This document shows, in pieces, positions 1-6,134 of a DNA stretch of 10,039 nucleotides. Below the pieces are notes generated by a model that saw nothing but the letters and a program-made list of their open reading frames with translations, did not search any database and had not been told where the DNA came from. The number at the start of each line of letters is the position of its first letter. Positions within the stretch are counted from its first letter, which is position 1. The DNA comes from DATGMB01 sp035293845 (lineage in GTDB: Bacteria; Acidobacteriota; Terriglobia; Bryobacterales; Bryobacteraceae), in the NCBI GenBank assembly GCA_035293845.1, contig DATGMB010000057.1:1-10039 (forward strand), written 5' to 3'. A program made the translations under genes and the position numbers.

Positions 1-1710
1 CGGTACAACCGCATGGCGGTGCAGTTCAATTCCACCGCGGTGAATCCGATGAGCGATCAGATCATGGCCGCGTGGAAGGCGGACCAGGCGCAGTACAACG
101 CCACCCACCCGAACGATCCGTACGGCTACCCGAATCCGCCCGCGGCGTTCTACGGCGTGTGGGAATTCGCCGGCAGCAATGGGCTGCCGCGCCGGTCCCA
201 CTACACCGATTTCACCAACGGCGCGCCGCGCATCGGCTTCGCCTACCGGCTGGGCGACAAGACGGTCATCCGCGGCGGCTTCGGCGTCTACTATCAGTCC
301 GACACCAAGAACAACAACAGCCAGACCGGCTTCAGCCAGACGACCAGCTACCAGAGCTCGTTCACGGTCAATGGCGTGCCGATGCCTTCGGCCTGCTTCA
401 ATCCGATTAGCGGCCTCAGCAACAACATGTGCGCCACGGCGCCCACCGGTCCGTATTCGCTGGTCAATCCCTATCCGCTGGGTCTCACCCCAGTCGTCGG
501 CGCCTCCGCCGGGCCGCTGGCCAATCTCGGCCAGGGCGCCAACGGCGATCCGCTTCACTTCAAGACCCCGCGCACCTATCAATACTCGCTGGGCTTCCAG
601 CGCCAGTTGCCGAAGAGCATGTTGATCGACGTCTCCTTCGCCGGCAACTACGCGCTTTACGACCGCGACAGCGTCAACCAGGGCAATCCGCAGGATGCGT
701 ACGGCCTGCAGTTGCAGCAGATCGCGATGAACGATCCCAACTTCTTCAGCCGCCAGTTGCCGAATCCGTTCCTCGGCATTCTGCCGGCCACCACCGGCCG
801 TGGCTCGGCCACCACGCAATCGGCGCAGAGCCTCATGAACAACTACCCGCTTTGGGGCGGCTACACGGACCCGGACGATGCCGACCGCTACTTCCGCTCC
901 GATGCCGGCCAGTTGCGCTTTGAAAAACGCGCCTTCGCGGACGCCAACAGCAACATCGGCGTCATGACCTGGGTGCTTTCCTGGACCTTCAGCAAGGAAT
1001 ACGCCATGACCTGCTGCATCGGCCAGAACTGGCAGACGGTCACCGGCGCCAACCTGATCCTCAGCCCCAACGGCCAGACCGCCACACTGCAACTGCATCC
1101 GCAGGATCCGTACGCGAACCGCCGGTACGATTACGACTCGGCCAACCAGCCGCAGGAAATCGCGTTCAGCGGCGTCTGGGATCTGCCGATCGGTAAAGGC
1201 AAGAAGTTCGCCAGCGGCCTGACCGGCTGGGCGGATAAGGTCGTCGGCGGATGGCGCGCCGACTGGATCCTGAGCTACATCTCGGGGAACGCCCTCGGCC
1301 TGCCCGGCTACATCAACTTCTGCGGCGACTACACGCACTACAAGGACCCGGTCACCGGCCAGTACACCGGCCAGACGCCGCAGCACTGGTTCAACAACAA
1401 CCCGGCCTGCTACGCCAACTTCCCGGTCAACTCCATCAACAGCGCCCTGCCGCAGCGCTTCAGCGGCAACGTGGAGTATCCGGCCAAACCGCAGTTGAAC
1501 ATGGCGATCGAAAAGATCACACAGTTCAACGAGCGCTACAAGCTGCAGATGCGCGCCGAGGCCTTCAACCTGACCAACACCCCGATCCTCGGCTCCGCTT
1601 CCGGCCCGTCGATCAGCACCACGTTTAACAGCGCGACGTTCGGCTTGTTGCCGCAATCGCAGAGCAACTTCCCGCGATTCTTCCAACTCGCGGCCAAGCT
1701 GTTCTTCTAA
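1..1710 (+). CDS. TonB-dependent receptor, Oar-like (C-terminal part, 5' end outside window)
   Basis: The frame is open from base 1 and ends with TAA at 1708-1710, so 569 codons of a longer gene are visible; the first ATG at 13 is internal. The piece is the C-terminal beta-barrel of an outer-membrane TonB-dependent transporter. Typical segments are 'APRIGFAYRLGDKTVIRGG' near base 225, 'RTYQYSLGFQRQLPKSM' near 571, and the aromatic end 'RFFQLAAKLFF', the C-terminal beta-signal read by the BAM machinery. Members of this family usually exceed 1000 residues and carry an N-terminal carboxypeptidase-regulatory-like (CnaB) domain and a plug, which would lie upstream of the window. Several cysteines sit in predicted loops, including a CC pair near base 1012. 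The substrate cannot be told: family members import polymers or peptides, and no SusD-like or peptidase partner is visible. A hairpin-forming repeat follows at once. Confidence 0.85.
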   Translation, partial: RYNRMAVQFNSTAVNPMSDQIMAAWKADQAQYNATHPNDPYGYPNPPAAFYGVWEFAGSNGLPRRSHYTDFTNGAPRIGFAYRLGDKTVIRGGFGVYYQSDTKNNNSQTGFSQTTSYQSSFTVNGVPMPSACFNPISGLSNNMCATAPTGPYSLVNPYPLGLTPVVGASAGPLANLGQGANGDPLHFKTPRTYQYSLGFQRQLPKSMLIDVSFAGNYALYDRDSVNQGNPQDAYGLQLQQIAMNDPNFFSRQLPNPFLGILPATTGRGSATTQSAQSLMNNYPLWGGYTDPDDADRYFRSDAGQLRFEKRAFADANSNIGVMTWVLSWTFSKEYAMTCCIGQNWQTVTGANLILSPNGQTATLQLHPQDPYANRRYDYDSANQPQEIAFSGVWDLPIGKGKKFASGLTGWADKVVGGWRADWILSYISGNALGLPGYINFCGDYTHYKDPVTGQYTGQTPQHWFNNNPACYANFPVNSINSALPQRFSGNVEYPAKPQLNMAIEKITQFNERYKLQMRAEAFNLTNTPILGSASGPSISTTFNSATFGLLPQSQSNFPRFFQLAAKLFF

Positions 1711-1724
1711 GCAAGGCGCTTGAT

Positions 1725-1778
1725 GCAGAGGCGCAGAGACGCAGAGCGTTTTTCTCAGCGCCTCTGCGTCTCTGCGTC
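1725..1778. repeat. Period-8 GCAGAGNC repeat forming a long inverted repeat
   Basis: The left arm holds three 8-base units, GCAGAGGC (1725-1732), GCAGAGAC (1733-1740) and GCAGAGCG (1741-1748). The right arm holds two CTCTGCGT-type units (1762-1777). Bases 1732-1746 pair perfectly with 1762-1776 (15 bp), extendable to about 17 bp with one G-U pair, around a 15-base T-rich loop. The element fills most of the 93-base gap between the receptor stop and the next start. From memory, strings of this type (CGCAGAGACGCAGAG) occur as dispersed intergenic repeats in many unrelated bacteria; I could not check this. It may end or stabilise the receptor mRNA, but no T tract follows the hairpin. Confidence 0.75.
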
Positions 1779-1803
1779 AAAGACACTATTGAGGAAAATC
1801 CTT

Positions 1804-2409
1804 ATGGCAATCCGTCATCACATCCTGACCGGCCTCTGCTTCGCCTTCGCCGCTGCCGCGCCGCTCGCCGCCCAGGGCGACCGCGCCGAGCTCTACGGCG
1901 GCTACGTTTACACCAAAGCCAATCCCGATCCGCCCCTCGCCAAAGAAAACATGAGCGGCTGGGTCGGCTCCGTTACCGGCTACGCCTTCCCCTGGTTCGG
2001 CGTCGGCGGAGAAATCTCCGCCGTCTTCGGCGACCTCAACTCGGCCACGGGCGGGCCCGCCCCTCATGCCAAAGAATACAGCTACCTGTTCGGTCCGCAG
2101 TTCCGGTTCGTCGACCAGGCGAGAATCCAATCCAGCGTCAGGATTCTGCTGGGCGGCGTCTTCGGCCAGATCAACCTGAATTCCGCCACCACCCCCGCGC
2201 AGCAGCAGGCGCTGCTCGCCGAGGGGTACCAGGGCTACAGCCAGACCAAATTCGCCATGCTGGTCGCAGTCCCGGTGGACGTCTCGGTAAGCCGCCTGCT
2301 GGCGATCCGCTTCGAACCGGGCCTTTACGTGACCGACTTCAACCAGAGCAAGCAAGGCAATTTCCGCTTCAGCGTCGGCCCCGTCTTCCGCTTCGGCGGA
2401 GGCAAGTAA
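1804..2409 (+). CDS. Small outer-membrane beta-barrel protein
   Basis: This encodes 201 residues. An N-terminal signal peptide (basic 'MAIRHH', hydrophobic stretch, cleavage near 'PLAAQG') shows export. The mature part begins 'AELYGGYVYTKA' and alternates aromatic, glycine and polar residues as short outer-membrane barrels do, ending in 'FRFSVGPVFRFGGGK'. This suggests an OmpA/OMP_b-brl-like eight-strand barrel with a structural or adhesive role; its precise function is unknown. The ATG at 1804 was chosen because GAGGA (1791-1795) lies 8 bases upstream and the signal peptide starts there. An in-frame ATG at 1720 would add 28 residues encoded by the inverted repeat and would bury the signal peptide. 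The gene sits 93 bases behind the receptor in the same direction, so it may be co-transcribed through the repeat. Confidence 0.8.
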   Translation: MAIRHHILTGLCFAFAAAAPLAAQGDRAELYGGYVYTKANPDPPLAKENMSGWVGSVTGYAFPWFGVGGEISAVFGDLNSATGGPAPHAKEYSYLFGPQFRFVDQARIQSSVRILLGGVFGQINLNSATTPAQQQALLAEGYQGYSQTKFAMLVAVPVDVSVSRLLAIRFEPGLYVTDFNQSKQGNFRFSVGPVFRFGGGK

Positions 2410-2416
2410 ACCCCTC

Positions 2417-2445
2417 GGGCAGGCGGTCGCTCCGGTCGCCTGCCC
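2417..2445. terminator. GC-rich hairpin between convergent genes
   Basis: GGGCAGGCG (2417-2425) is perfectly complementary to CGCCTGCCC (2437-2445), giving a 9-bp stem with an 11-base loop. It lies 8 bases after the barrel-protein stop and 28 bases before the end of the convergent methyltransferase gene. The position fits a shared terminator. Only a weak pyrimidine run (CGTTCCCTCC) follows on the plus strand and there is no real T tract, so intrinsic termination may be inefficient. Confidence 0.5.
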
Positions 2446-2472
2446 CGTTCCCTCCTTCAGATCCTCCCTGCC

Positions 2473-3249
2473 TCAGACCTTCCGCGCCACAATCTCGAAA
2501 TTGCTACTGAACCGCCGCAGTCCCGGCACGCGCACCAGCATATCGTCCAGCCGGCGCGCCGCGCGGTAGCCCGCCTGCCACGCCGGAAACAGGCCCGCCA
2601 GCGGCGTCGAGACGAAATCGTAGTAACCGGCGCGGCAGTCGAACCCTTCTGCCGCGAATAGCGCCGCCACCATCCCGGCATCGAGCTGGCGCTCATCCGG
2701 CGACTGGTGCTCCTTCATGATCCACGGAATCAGAATCGACCCGACCGCGCCCGAAAGCCGCAGCCGGCTGGGATCAAGGCTGTAGAACCATCCCCCCGGC
2801 GCCAGCAGCCGCGCCGCCTGCCGCGGCATCGCCTGCAGCGCCGCGTCCGGCAGATGGTGCAGGAAAAAGATGGCGATCACCAGGTCAAAGAACTGCGGCT
2901 CCAACTCGACGTTATCGAGCGTGCCCTCGATGAACCGCGCATTGGCGACACCGGCCTGCTGCGCCGAGCTCCGCGCCTCGCGGATTCCCGCCGGCGAAAG
3001 GTCCACGCCGGTCACACTGGCCACGCGCGGGGCGAGCGCGATCTCCGTATCCCCGATGCCGCACCCGAGGCTCAGCACCCGCGCCGCCGGCCCCAGCCCC
3101 GTGGCGCGCAGGATGTGCCCGCACAGATGCGCGCGGAAGTGCCGCACCGCTGCCTGTCCGAACCGCTGCTGCGCTTTGCCGGAGTAGAGCTGCTCGTGGT
3201 AGGCCCGCTCGCGCTCGAGCACGGAGGAAAGGTCGTCCGGAGAACTCAC
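2473..3249 (-). CDS. Class I SAM-dependent methyltransferase
   Basis: This is a 258-residue protein with a Rossmann methyltransferase core. Motif I is 'VLSLGCGIGD' (58-67), which binds the SAM methionine part. The acidic residue that contacts the ribose is D83 in 'GVDLS'. Motif II/III is 'FDLVIAIFFLHHL' (121-133), followed by 'LLAPGGWFYSLDP' (148-160). The C-terminal third (165-245) is a basic, partly amphipathic region that probably sets the acceptor substrate, which I cannot identify; small molecules, quinones and lipids are all possible. The start is GTG, the only sensible initiator before motif I; the first internal Met is far downstream. No Shine-Dalgarno is visible, and TACGCT lies 7 bases upstream. 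The gene is 61 bases downstream of the DHFR-fold gene in the same direction and could share its transcript. Confidence 0.85.
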   Translation of the reverse strand: MSSPDDLSSVLERERAYHEQLYSGKAQQRFGQAAVRHFRAHLCGHILRATGLGPAARVLSLGCGIGDTEIALAPRVASVTGVDLSPAGIREARSSAQQAGVANARFIEGTLDNVELEPQFFDLVIAIFFLHHLPDAALQAMPRQAARLLAPGGWFYSLDPSRLRLSGAVGSILIPWIMKEHQSPDERQLDAGMVAALFAAEGFDCRAGYYDFVSTPLAGLFPAWQAGYRAARRLDDMLVRVPGLRRFSSNFEIVARKV

Positions 3250-3256
3250 TCAGACT

Positions 3257-3262
3257 AGCGTA
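3257..3262 (-). promoter_or_regulatory. Possible -10 element (TACGCT) for a leaderless methyltransferase mRNA
   Basis: On the minus strand TACGCT fits TANNNT and lies 7 bases before the GTG at 3249. No Shine-Dalgarno is present. The match is weak alone and gains support only from similar spacing at other genes here. No -35 was recognised. Confidence 0.25.
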
Positions 3263-3310
3263 ACGCGCCCGCAGCGGACCGGCCACGCCCGGCCCCCTCC
3301 TCGAATCCCG

Positions 3311-3850
3311 CTACCGCCTCCGCTCATACCGCAGCGCCGCCGCGCCGTTCGCAAAATGCCGGCACTCCACCAATTGAAAATCCCGCTGCGGAAAGCCGGC
3401 CGGAAACAACGGTAGGCCGTCGCCGAGCAGCACGGGCACGATCCCCAGGCGCAAATCGTCCACCAGATCGTCCTTCAGGAATGCGCGCGCCGTCTCGCCG
3501 CCGCCCATGAGGAAGATGTCCTTTCCCGGGTAGGCGCGCAGCGTCGCGACCAGATCGCGCGGCGTAAGATCGGTAAACGTAACGCCTTCGCGCTCGCCCG
3601 GCGGCAGCGAGCGGGACATCACGTAGGTCGCGAGCCCGTGGCCGTCGTACGTCCCGCCAGTCATCGCCAGCGCCGCATCGAACGTCTTCCGCCCCATCAC
3701 CGCGGTGTCGATGGTTCCGAAGAACGCCGTCATGGAGCGGAGCAAATCGGGATCCGAGTGATTGGCGGCTTGCAGAAAGTCGACCGAGCCATCGCGGCGC
3801 GCGATGTAGCCGTCCAGGGTGAGAGCCGCGCTCAGGATCACTTTCCGCAT
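3311..3850 (-). CDS. Dihydrofolate reductase family protein (RibD C-terminal fold, YwjB/YyaP-like)
   Basis: This is a 179-residue protein of the DHFR/RibD C-terminal fold. Visible family signatures are 'LSAALTLDGYIA' (6-17), 'VMGRKTFDAAL' (51-61), the glycine-rich NADPH-binding segment 'FLMGGGETARAFL' (113-125), and 'DDLRLGIVPVLLGDGLPLF' (131-149). Length and motif order agree with the stand-alone YwjB/YyaP-like proteins, which are presumed cytoplasmic NAD(P)H-dependent reductases of unknown substrate. It is not a typical FolA, and no riboflavin genes are nearby, so a role in riboflavin synthesis is not implied. The ATG at 3850 starts directly at the first beta strand. No Shine-Dalgarno precedes it; TAGAAT lies 7 bases upstream. 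The methyltransferase follows 61 bases downstream. Confidence 0.9.
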   Translation of the reverse strand: MRKVILSAALTLDGYIARRDGSVDFLQAANHSDPDLLRSMTAFFGTIDTAVMGRKTFDAALAMTGGTYDGHGLATYVMSRSLPPGEREGVTFTDLTPRDLVATLRAYPGKDIFLMGGGETARAFLKDDLVDDLRLGIVPVLLGDGLPLFPAGFPQRDFQLVECRHFANGAAALRYERRR

Positions 3851-3857
3851 TGGTCGG

Positions 3858-3863
3858 ATTCTA
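3858..3863 (-). promoter_or_regulatory. -10 element TAGAAT, probably leaderless start
   Basis: TAGAAT on the minus strand matches TATAAT at 5 of 6 positions and ends 7 bases before the ATG of the DHFR-family gene. Transcription would start at or next to the A of the start codon. No convincing -35 (TTGACA-like) lies 16-18 bases upstream. Confidence 0.38.
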
Positions 3864-3930
3864 TCGCAGTCCGGAACGCGAAGCCCTCTTGACGGCGCGC
3901 CGTGGTCAGGCTAACTAACATCGGCGCCAA

Positions 3931-4370
3931 ATGACCAGCACATCCCTCTACCGCGCCGCATCGGTGGTGTTCGTCTTGTTTGCGGCCGGGCACACCTTCG
4001 GGGTTTCTCGCCTTCACGCCGCCTACGGCCGAGGGCATCGCGGTGCGCGATGCCATGAACAACGTGCATTTCACCGTGGGCGGAGCAACCTTCAGCTCCG
4101 GAGGGTTTTTACCGCGGTTTTGGACTTTCCGCGACCGTCTCCATGCTCTTCGAGGCGTTTCTTGCCTGGCAGCTTGGCGCGCTCGTGCGCGTGGCCCCCG
4201 GCGCCGCCGCGAAAATCGGGTGGGGCCTATGCCTGGTGCAAGTGGCCGGCGTGGTGTTCAGTATCCTCTACTTTTCGGTGGCTCCGGCGATATTTTCGCT
4301 CGCGGTCGCGGCATGCGTCGGGCTCGCGGCGTGGCGGTCGCGGCTCTCCGCCAAGCCGATGGCAATTTAG
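3931..4370 (+). pseudogene. Small four-helix membrane protein, broken by two +1 frameshifts
   Basis: Three frames join into one clean protein if one G is dropped from GGGG at 4000-4003 and one T from TTTTT at 4106-4110. The first frame gives 'MTSTSLYRAASVVFVLF' to 'AAGHTFG'. The second continues 'FLAFTPPTAEGIAVRDAMN' to 'FSSGG'. The third gives 'FYRGFGLSATVSMLFEAF' to the TAG at 4368-4370. The repaired product has 145 residues and about four hydrophobic helices, plus the conserved-looking stretch from 'PPTAEG' to 'MNNVHFTVGG'. It resembles a widespread family of small uncharacterised integral membrane proteins with an HTFGF...PPTAEG motif; I believe this is the LIC_13387-like group, but that is memory only. 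As read, translation from 3931 leaves the true frame after about 24 residues. TTGACG at 3889-3894 could be a -35, but the -10 is poor. Either decay or base-call errors could explain it. Confidence 0.8.
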
Positions 4371-4386
4371 CCGCGCGGCGCGGCCG

Positions 4387-5517
4387 CTAGCGGCAGCAGG
4401 GGAAGGTCGTCACGATCTCCGGCAGGCCGTTCGTCTTCTTCGGCCCGTCGGATGCGAAGAAGCGCTGCTCGGAGAGCTTGCGGTAGATCGCGCCGGCCAC
4501 TCCGGAGGCCACCGGTCCGTTCACCGTCTTGGTTCCGGTCAGCATCACCACGACCACCAGTTGATGCCGGCCGACCTCGTTGAAGGAGCCGAACCAGCCC
4601 ATGTGGTTGGCGCTGGCGAAATCGGTGCAGGTGCCGGTCTTGCCCAGGATCGGCTCGCTCGGATCGTAGTTGGCCCTGCGCGCGGTGCCGTAATCCACCG
4701 CGCCGCGCATCCCGGCCTTGAGGTCTTCCAAATCGCCCTGCGAGACCTCCAGCGTGCGCTTCACTTTCGGCTGGAAGTGCTCGATCTCCTCCGCCGTGCG
4801 CGGATACTGCAGGTAATACAGCGTGCCGCCGTTGGCGATGGCGGAGAGCAGGCCCGCCAGCTCAAGCGGCGTCATTTGAAAGCCTTCGCCGAAGCTGCAC
4901 ATCATCCCCACGCCGCCGTTTTTCGGCGGTGTGGCGCACACTGTGCCGGGCAGCTCGCCCGGAATGTCGAGGCCCGCCTTCTCGCCCAGCCCGAGCAGTT
5001 GCGCGTAATGCACCACCCGGTCGAAGCCGAGCCGGGTGCCGAGAATCGCAAAATACTGGTTATTGGAGTGCGCGATGGCCGTGGTCAGGTTGTAGCGCTG
5101 GTAGCGCCCGATCGGGATGAACGTCTCGCGCGTGATGAGGTGCTCGTTGAGCGCCGCGATCGAGGTCACCAGCTTGATCGTGGAGCACGGAATGAAGCCG
5201 CTCTTCAGCGCCAGCTTCTGGTTGACCATCGTCAGGATGCGGCCGGAATTCGGGTCGGCGACCACCACCGCCCCGTTCATCGTCCCGAGCGCGTCCACCG
5301 CGGCGCGGCGGATTTCCAGATCGTCGCCGTCCACATTGTCGCCTTCGGTCGGATCGACAGGCGGCGCGGGCTTATAGTGCGGCGCGGCTTTCTTCCTGGC
5401 GGTCTTCTTTTTCCTGCTGGCGGGCGTGGAGCGGGTTGTACTGGACTGGGCCAAAAGCGAGGCGGCGTTCTGGACCAGCCCGGCCAGAAGCAGCGCTGCA
5501 AGGATCGAACCTTTCAT
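4387..5517 (-). CDS. Exported penicillin-binding transpeptidase without pedestal domain
   Basis: This is a 376-residue protein with all three serine DD-transpeptidase motifs: S112-T-I-K115 (SxxK, nucleophile S112), S151-N-N153 (SxN) and K293-T-G295 (KTG). It would cross-link peptidoglycan stem peptides in the periplasm and be acylated by beta-lactams. The N terminus 'MKGSILAALLLAGLVQ' is a signal peptide or membrane anchor. It is followed by a basic linker ('RKKKTARKK', 35-43) and a Pro-rich stretch; the catalytic domain begins near residue 68. Class B enzymes such as FtsI and PBP2 run to about 600 residues with an N-terminal pedestal that is absent here. SxN rather than SxV argues against a class D beta-lactamase. 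Six cysteines, including C111 beside the nucleophile, C297 after KTGT and a C-terminal 'CCR', are unusual. No division or rod-shape genes adjoin. It has its own promoter and no Shine-Dalgarno. Confidence 0.88.
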   Translation of the reverse strand: MKGSILAALLLAGLVQNAASLLAQSSTTRSTPASRKKKTARKKAAPHYKPAPPVDPTEGDNVDGDDLEIRRAAVDALGTMNGAVVVADPNSGRILTMVNQKLALKSGFIPCSTIKLVTSIAALNEHLITRETFIPIGRYQRYNLTTAIAHSNNQYFAILGTRLGFDRVVHYAQLLGLGEKAGLDIPGELPGTVCATPPKNGGVGMMCSFGEGFQMTPLELAGLLSAIANGGTLYYLQYPRTAEEIEHFQPKVKRTLEVSQGDLEDLKAGMRGAVDYGTARRANYDPSEPILGKTGTCTDFASANHMGWFGSFNEVGRHQLVVVVMLTGTKTVNGPVASGVAGAIYRKLSEQRFFASDGPKKTNGLPEIVTTFPCCR

Positions 5518-5534
5518 GCGTGGCGCGAGTGTCC

Positions 5535-5563
5535 ATTTTACCCATCAGGGATTCACCCGTCAA
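5535..5563 (-). promoter_or_regulatory. Sigma-70-type promoter for the transpeptidase gene
   Basis: On the minus strand TTGACG (5558-5563) is separated by exactly 17 bases from TAAAAT (5535-5540), each 5 of 6 to consensus. A start about 7 bases on (near 5528) gives a leader of only about 11 bases before the ATG at 5517, with no Shine-Dalgarno. This is the best complete promoter in the window. Confidence 0.65.
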
Positions 5564-5625
5564 TGTCGGTCTAGTACCCGATCCCCTTGGCGGCGATCCG
5601 GCCCGAGTCCGCCCTGAGCTGGCCC

Positions 5626-6066
5626 CTACTTCAGCTTTTCGAGCTTTTTCCTGATTTCCGCGGCCTTCTTGCTGTCCTTGCCGTCGGATGCCAGCTCGAC
5701 GTATTTCTGGTACGCCTCCCTGGCCTTCTGTGTATCCTTCAGCCGCTCCTCGACTTCGCCCAGGTGCAGCCAGGCATCGGCATTCCCGTCGTTCCACTTC
5801 GTGGCGGAAGTGTAGCGCAGTTCCGCCGCGCGGTACTTGTGGTTCTTGAAGTACAGGTTCCCGACCGAGACATCCTTCTGCGATTGCAGCGGGTTGAAGG
5901 AATACTCGGTCCTGGCGAGGTCCTTGTCCTCTTCCGGAGGAACCGCTTCCTGCTGGCCCGCAGCCTTCGGGCGCTCGGTTTCCAGCTTCTTCGGCGACTG
6001 CTCCGGCGGCGTCTGCTGCGCCCCCGCCACCGAGACCAGTGCCAAAGCGAGAATCCAGCGCAACAT
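5626..6066 (-). CDS. Secreted tetratricopeptide-repeat protein
   Basis: This is a 146-residue protein. 'MLRWILALALVSVAGAQ' (1-17) is a signal peptide with an AGA|Q-type cleavage site and no lipobox cysteine. A Pro/Glu/Lys-rich low-complexity linker (18-55) follows, then two TPR units, about 65-93 ('VGNLYFKNHKYRAAELRY...') and 95-127 ('ADAWLHLGEVEERL...AREAYQKYVELA'), and a charged coiled tail (130-146). TPRs are protein-binding scaffolds. The layout recalls short BamD/YbgF-like periplasmic TPR proteins, but the partner cannot be inferred. The ATG at 6066 opens the signal peptide directly; no Shine-Dalgarno is present and TGATAAAAT lies 6 bases upstream. It ends 108 bases before the transpeptidase start, on the same strand, but that gene has its own promoter. 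It is divergent from uvrC, with 68 bases between them. Confidence 0.8.
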   Translation of the reverse strand: MLRWILALALVSVAGAQQTPPEQSPKKLETERPKAAGQQEAVPPEEDKDLARTEYSFNPLQSQKDVSVGNLYFKNHKYRAAELRYTSATKWNDGNADAWLHLGEVEERLKDTQKAREAYQKYVELASDGKDSKKAAEIRKKLEKLK

Positions 6067-6072
6067 ACTTCG

Positions 6073-6081
6073 ATTTTATCA
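6073..6081 (-). promoter_or_regulatory. Extended -10 (TGA-TAAAAT), probably leaderless TPR-gene start
   Basis: The minus strand reads TGATAAAAT, an extended -10 (TGn plus a 5-of-6 hexamer), ending 6 bases before the ATG at 6066. Transcription would start at about the start codon. No good -35 is seen, which an extended -10 can tolerate. Confidence 0.45.
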
Positions 6082-6110
6082 GCGGCCGTACACCCCTTTT
6101 ACCTCCCCCC

Positions 6111-6116
6111 TATAAT
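6111..6116 (+). promoter_or_regulatory. Consensus -10 (TATAAT) for uvrC
   Basis: A perfect TATAAT lies 18 bases before the uvrC ATG at 6135, predicting a leader of about 11-12 bases without a Shine-Dalgarno. The -35 region 16-18 bases upstream (around GTACAC) is poor. It is back to back with the TPR-gene -10, so both transcripts leave the same 68-base gap. Confidence 0.5.
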
Positions 6117-6134
6117 GGAAGTAGTCCCTCTCCG

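Noticed and set aside
1720..1803. Upstream start of the barrel-protein gene at 1720
   Set aside because: The extra 28 codons are encoded by the inverted repeat and would place a signal peptide internally. The ATG at 1804 has a Shine-Dalgarno.
3995..4110. Programmed ribosomal frameshifting in the membrane-protein gene
   Set aside because: Two separate +1 shifts would be needed, with no stop-codon stimulator, slippery arrangement or downstream structure seen. Insertion mutations or errors are simpler.
4383..4394. GCCGCTAGCGGC palindrome as a terminator between convergent genes
   Set aside because: It is a perfect palindrome without a loop, partly inside the transpeptidase stop region, and no T tract follows. 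Such 12-base GC palindromes are unremarkable in this DNA.
3931..5574. Plus-strand open frame of 547 codons starting at 3931
   Set aside because: Only the first 24 or so codons belong to the broken membrane-protein gene. The rest is out of frame or antisense to the transpeptidase gene, with no family features.
6039..6134. Upstream in-frame start of uvrC at 6039
   Set aside because: The extra residues are not UvrC-like, overlap the TPR gene, and lie upstream of the TATAAT at 6111-6116.
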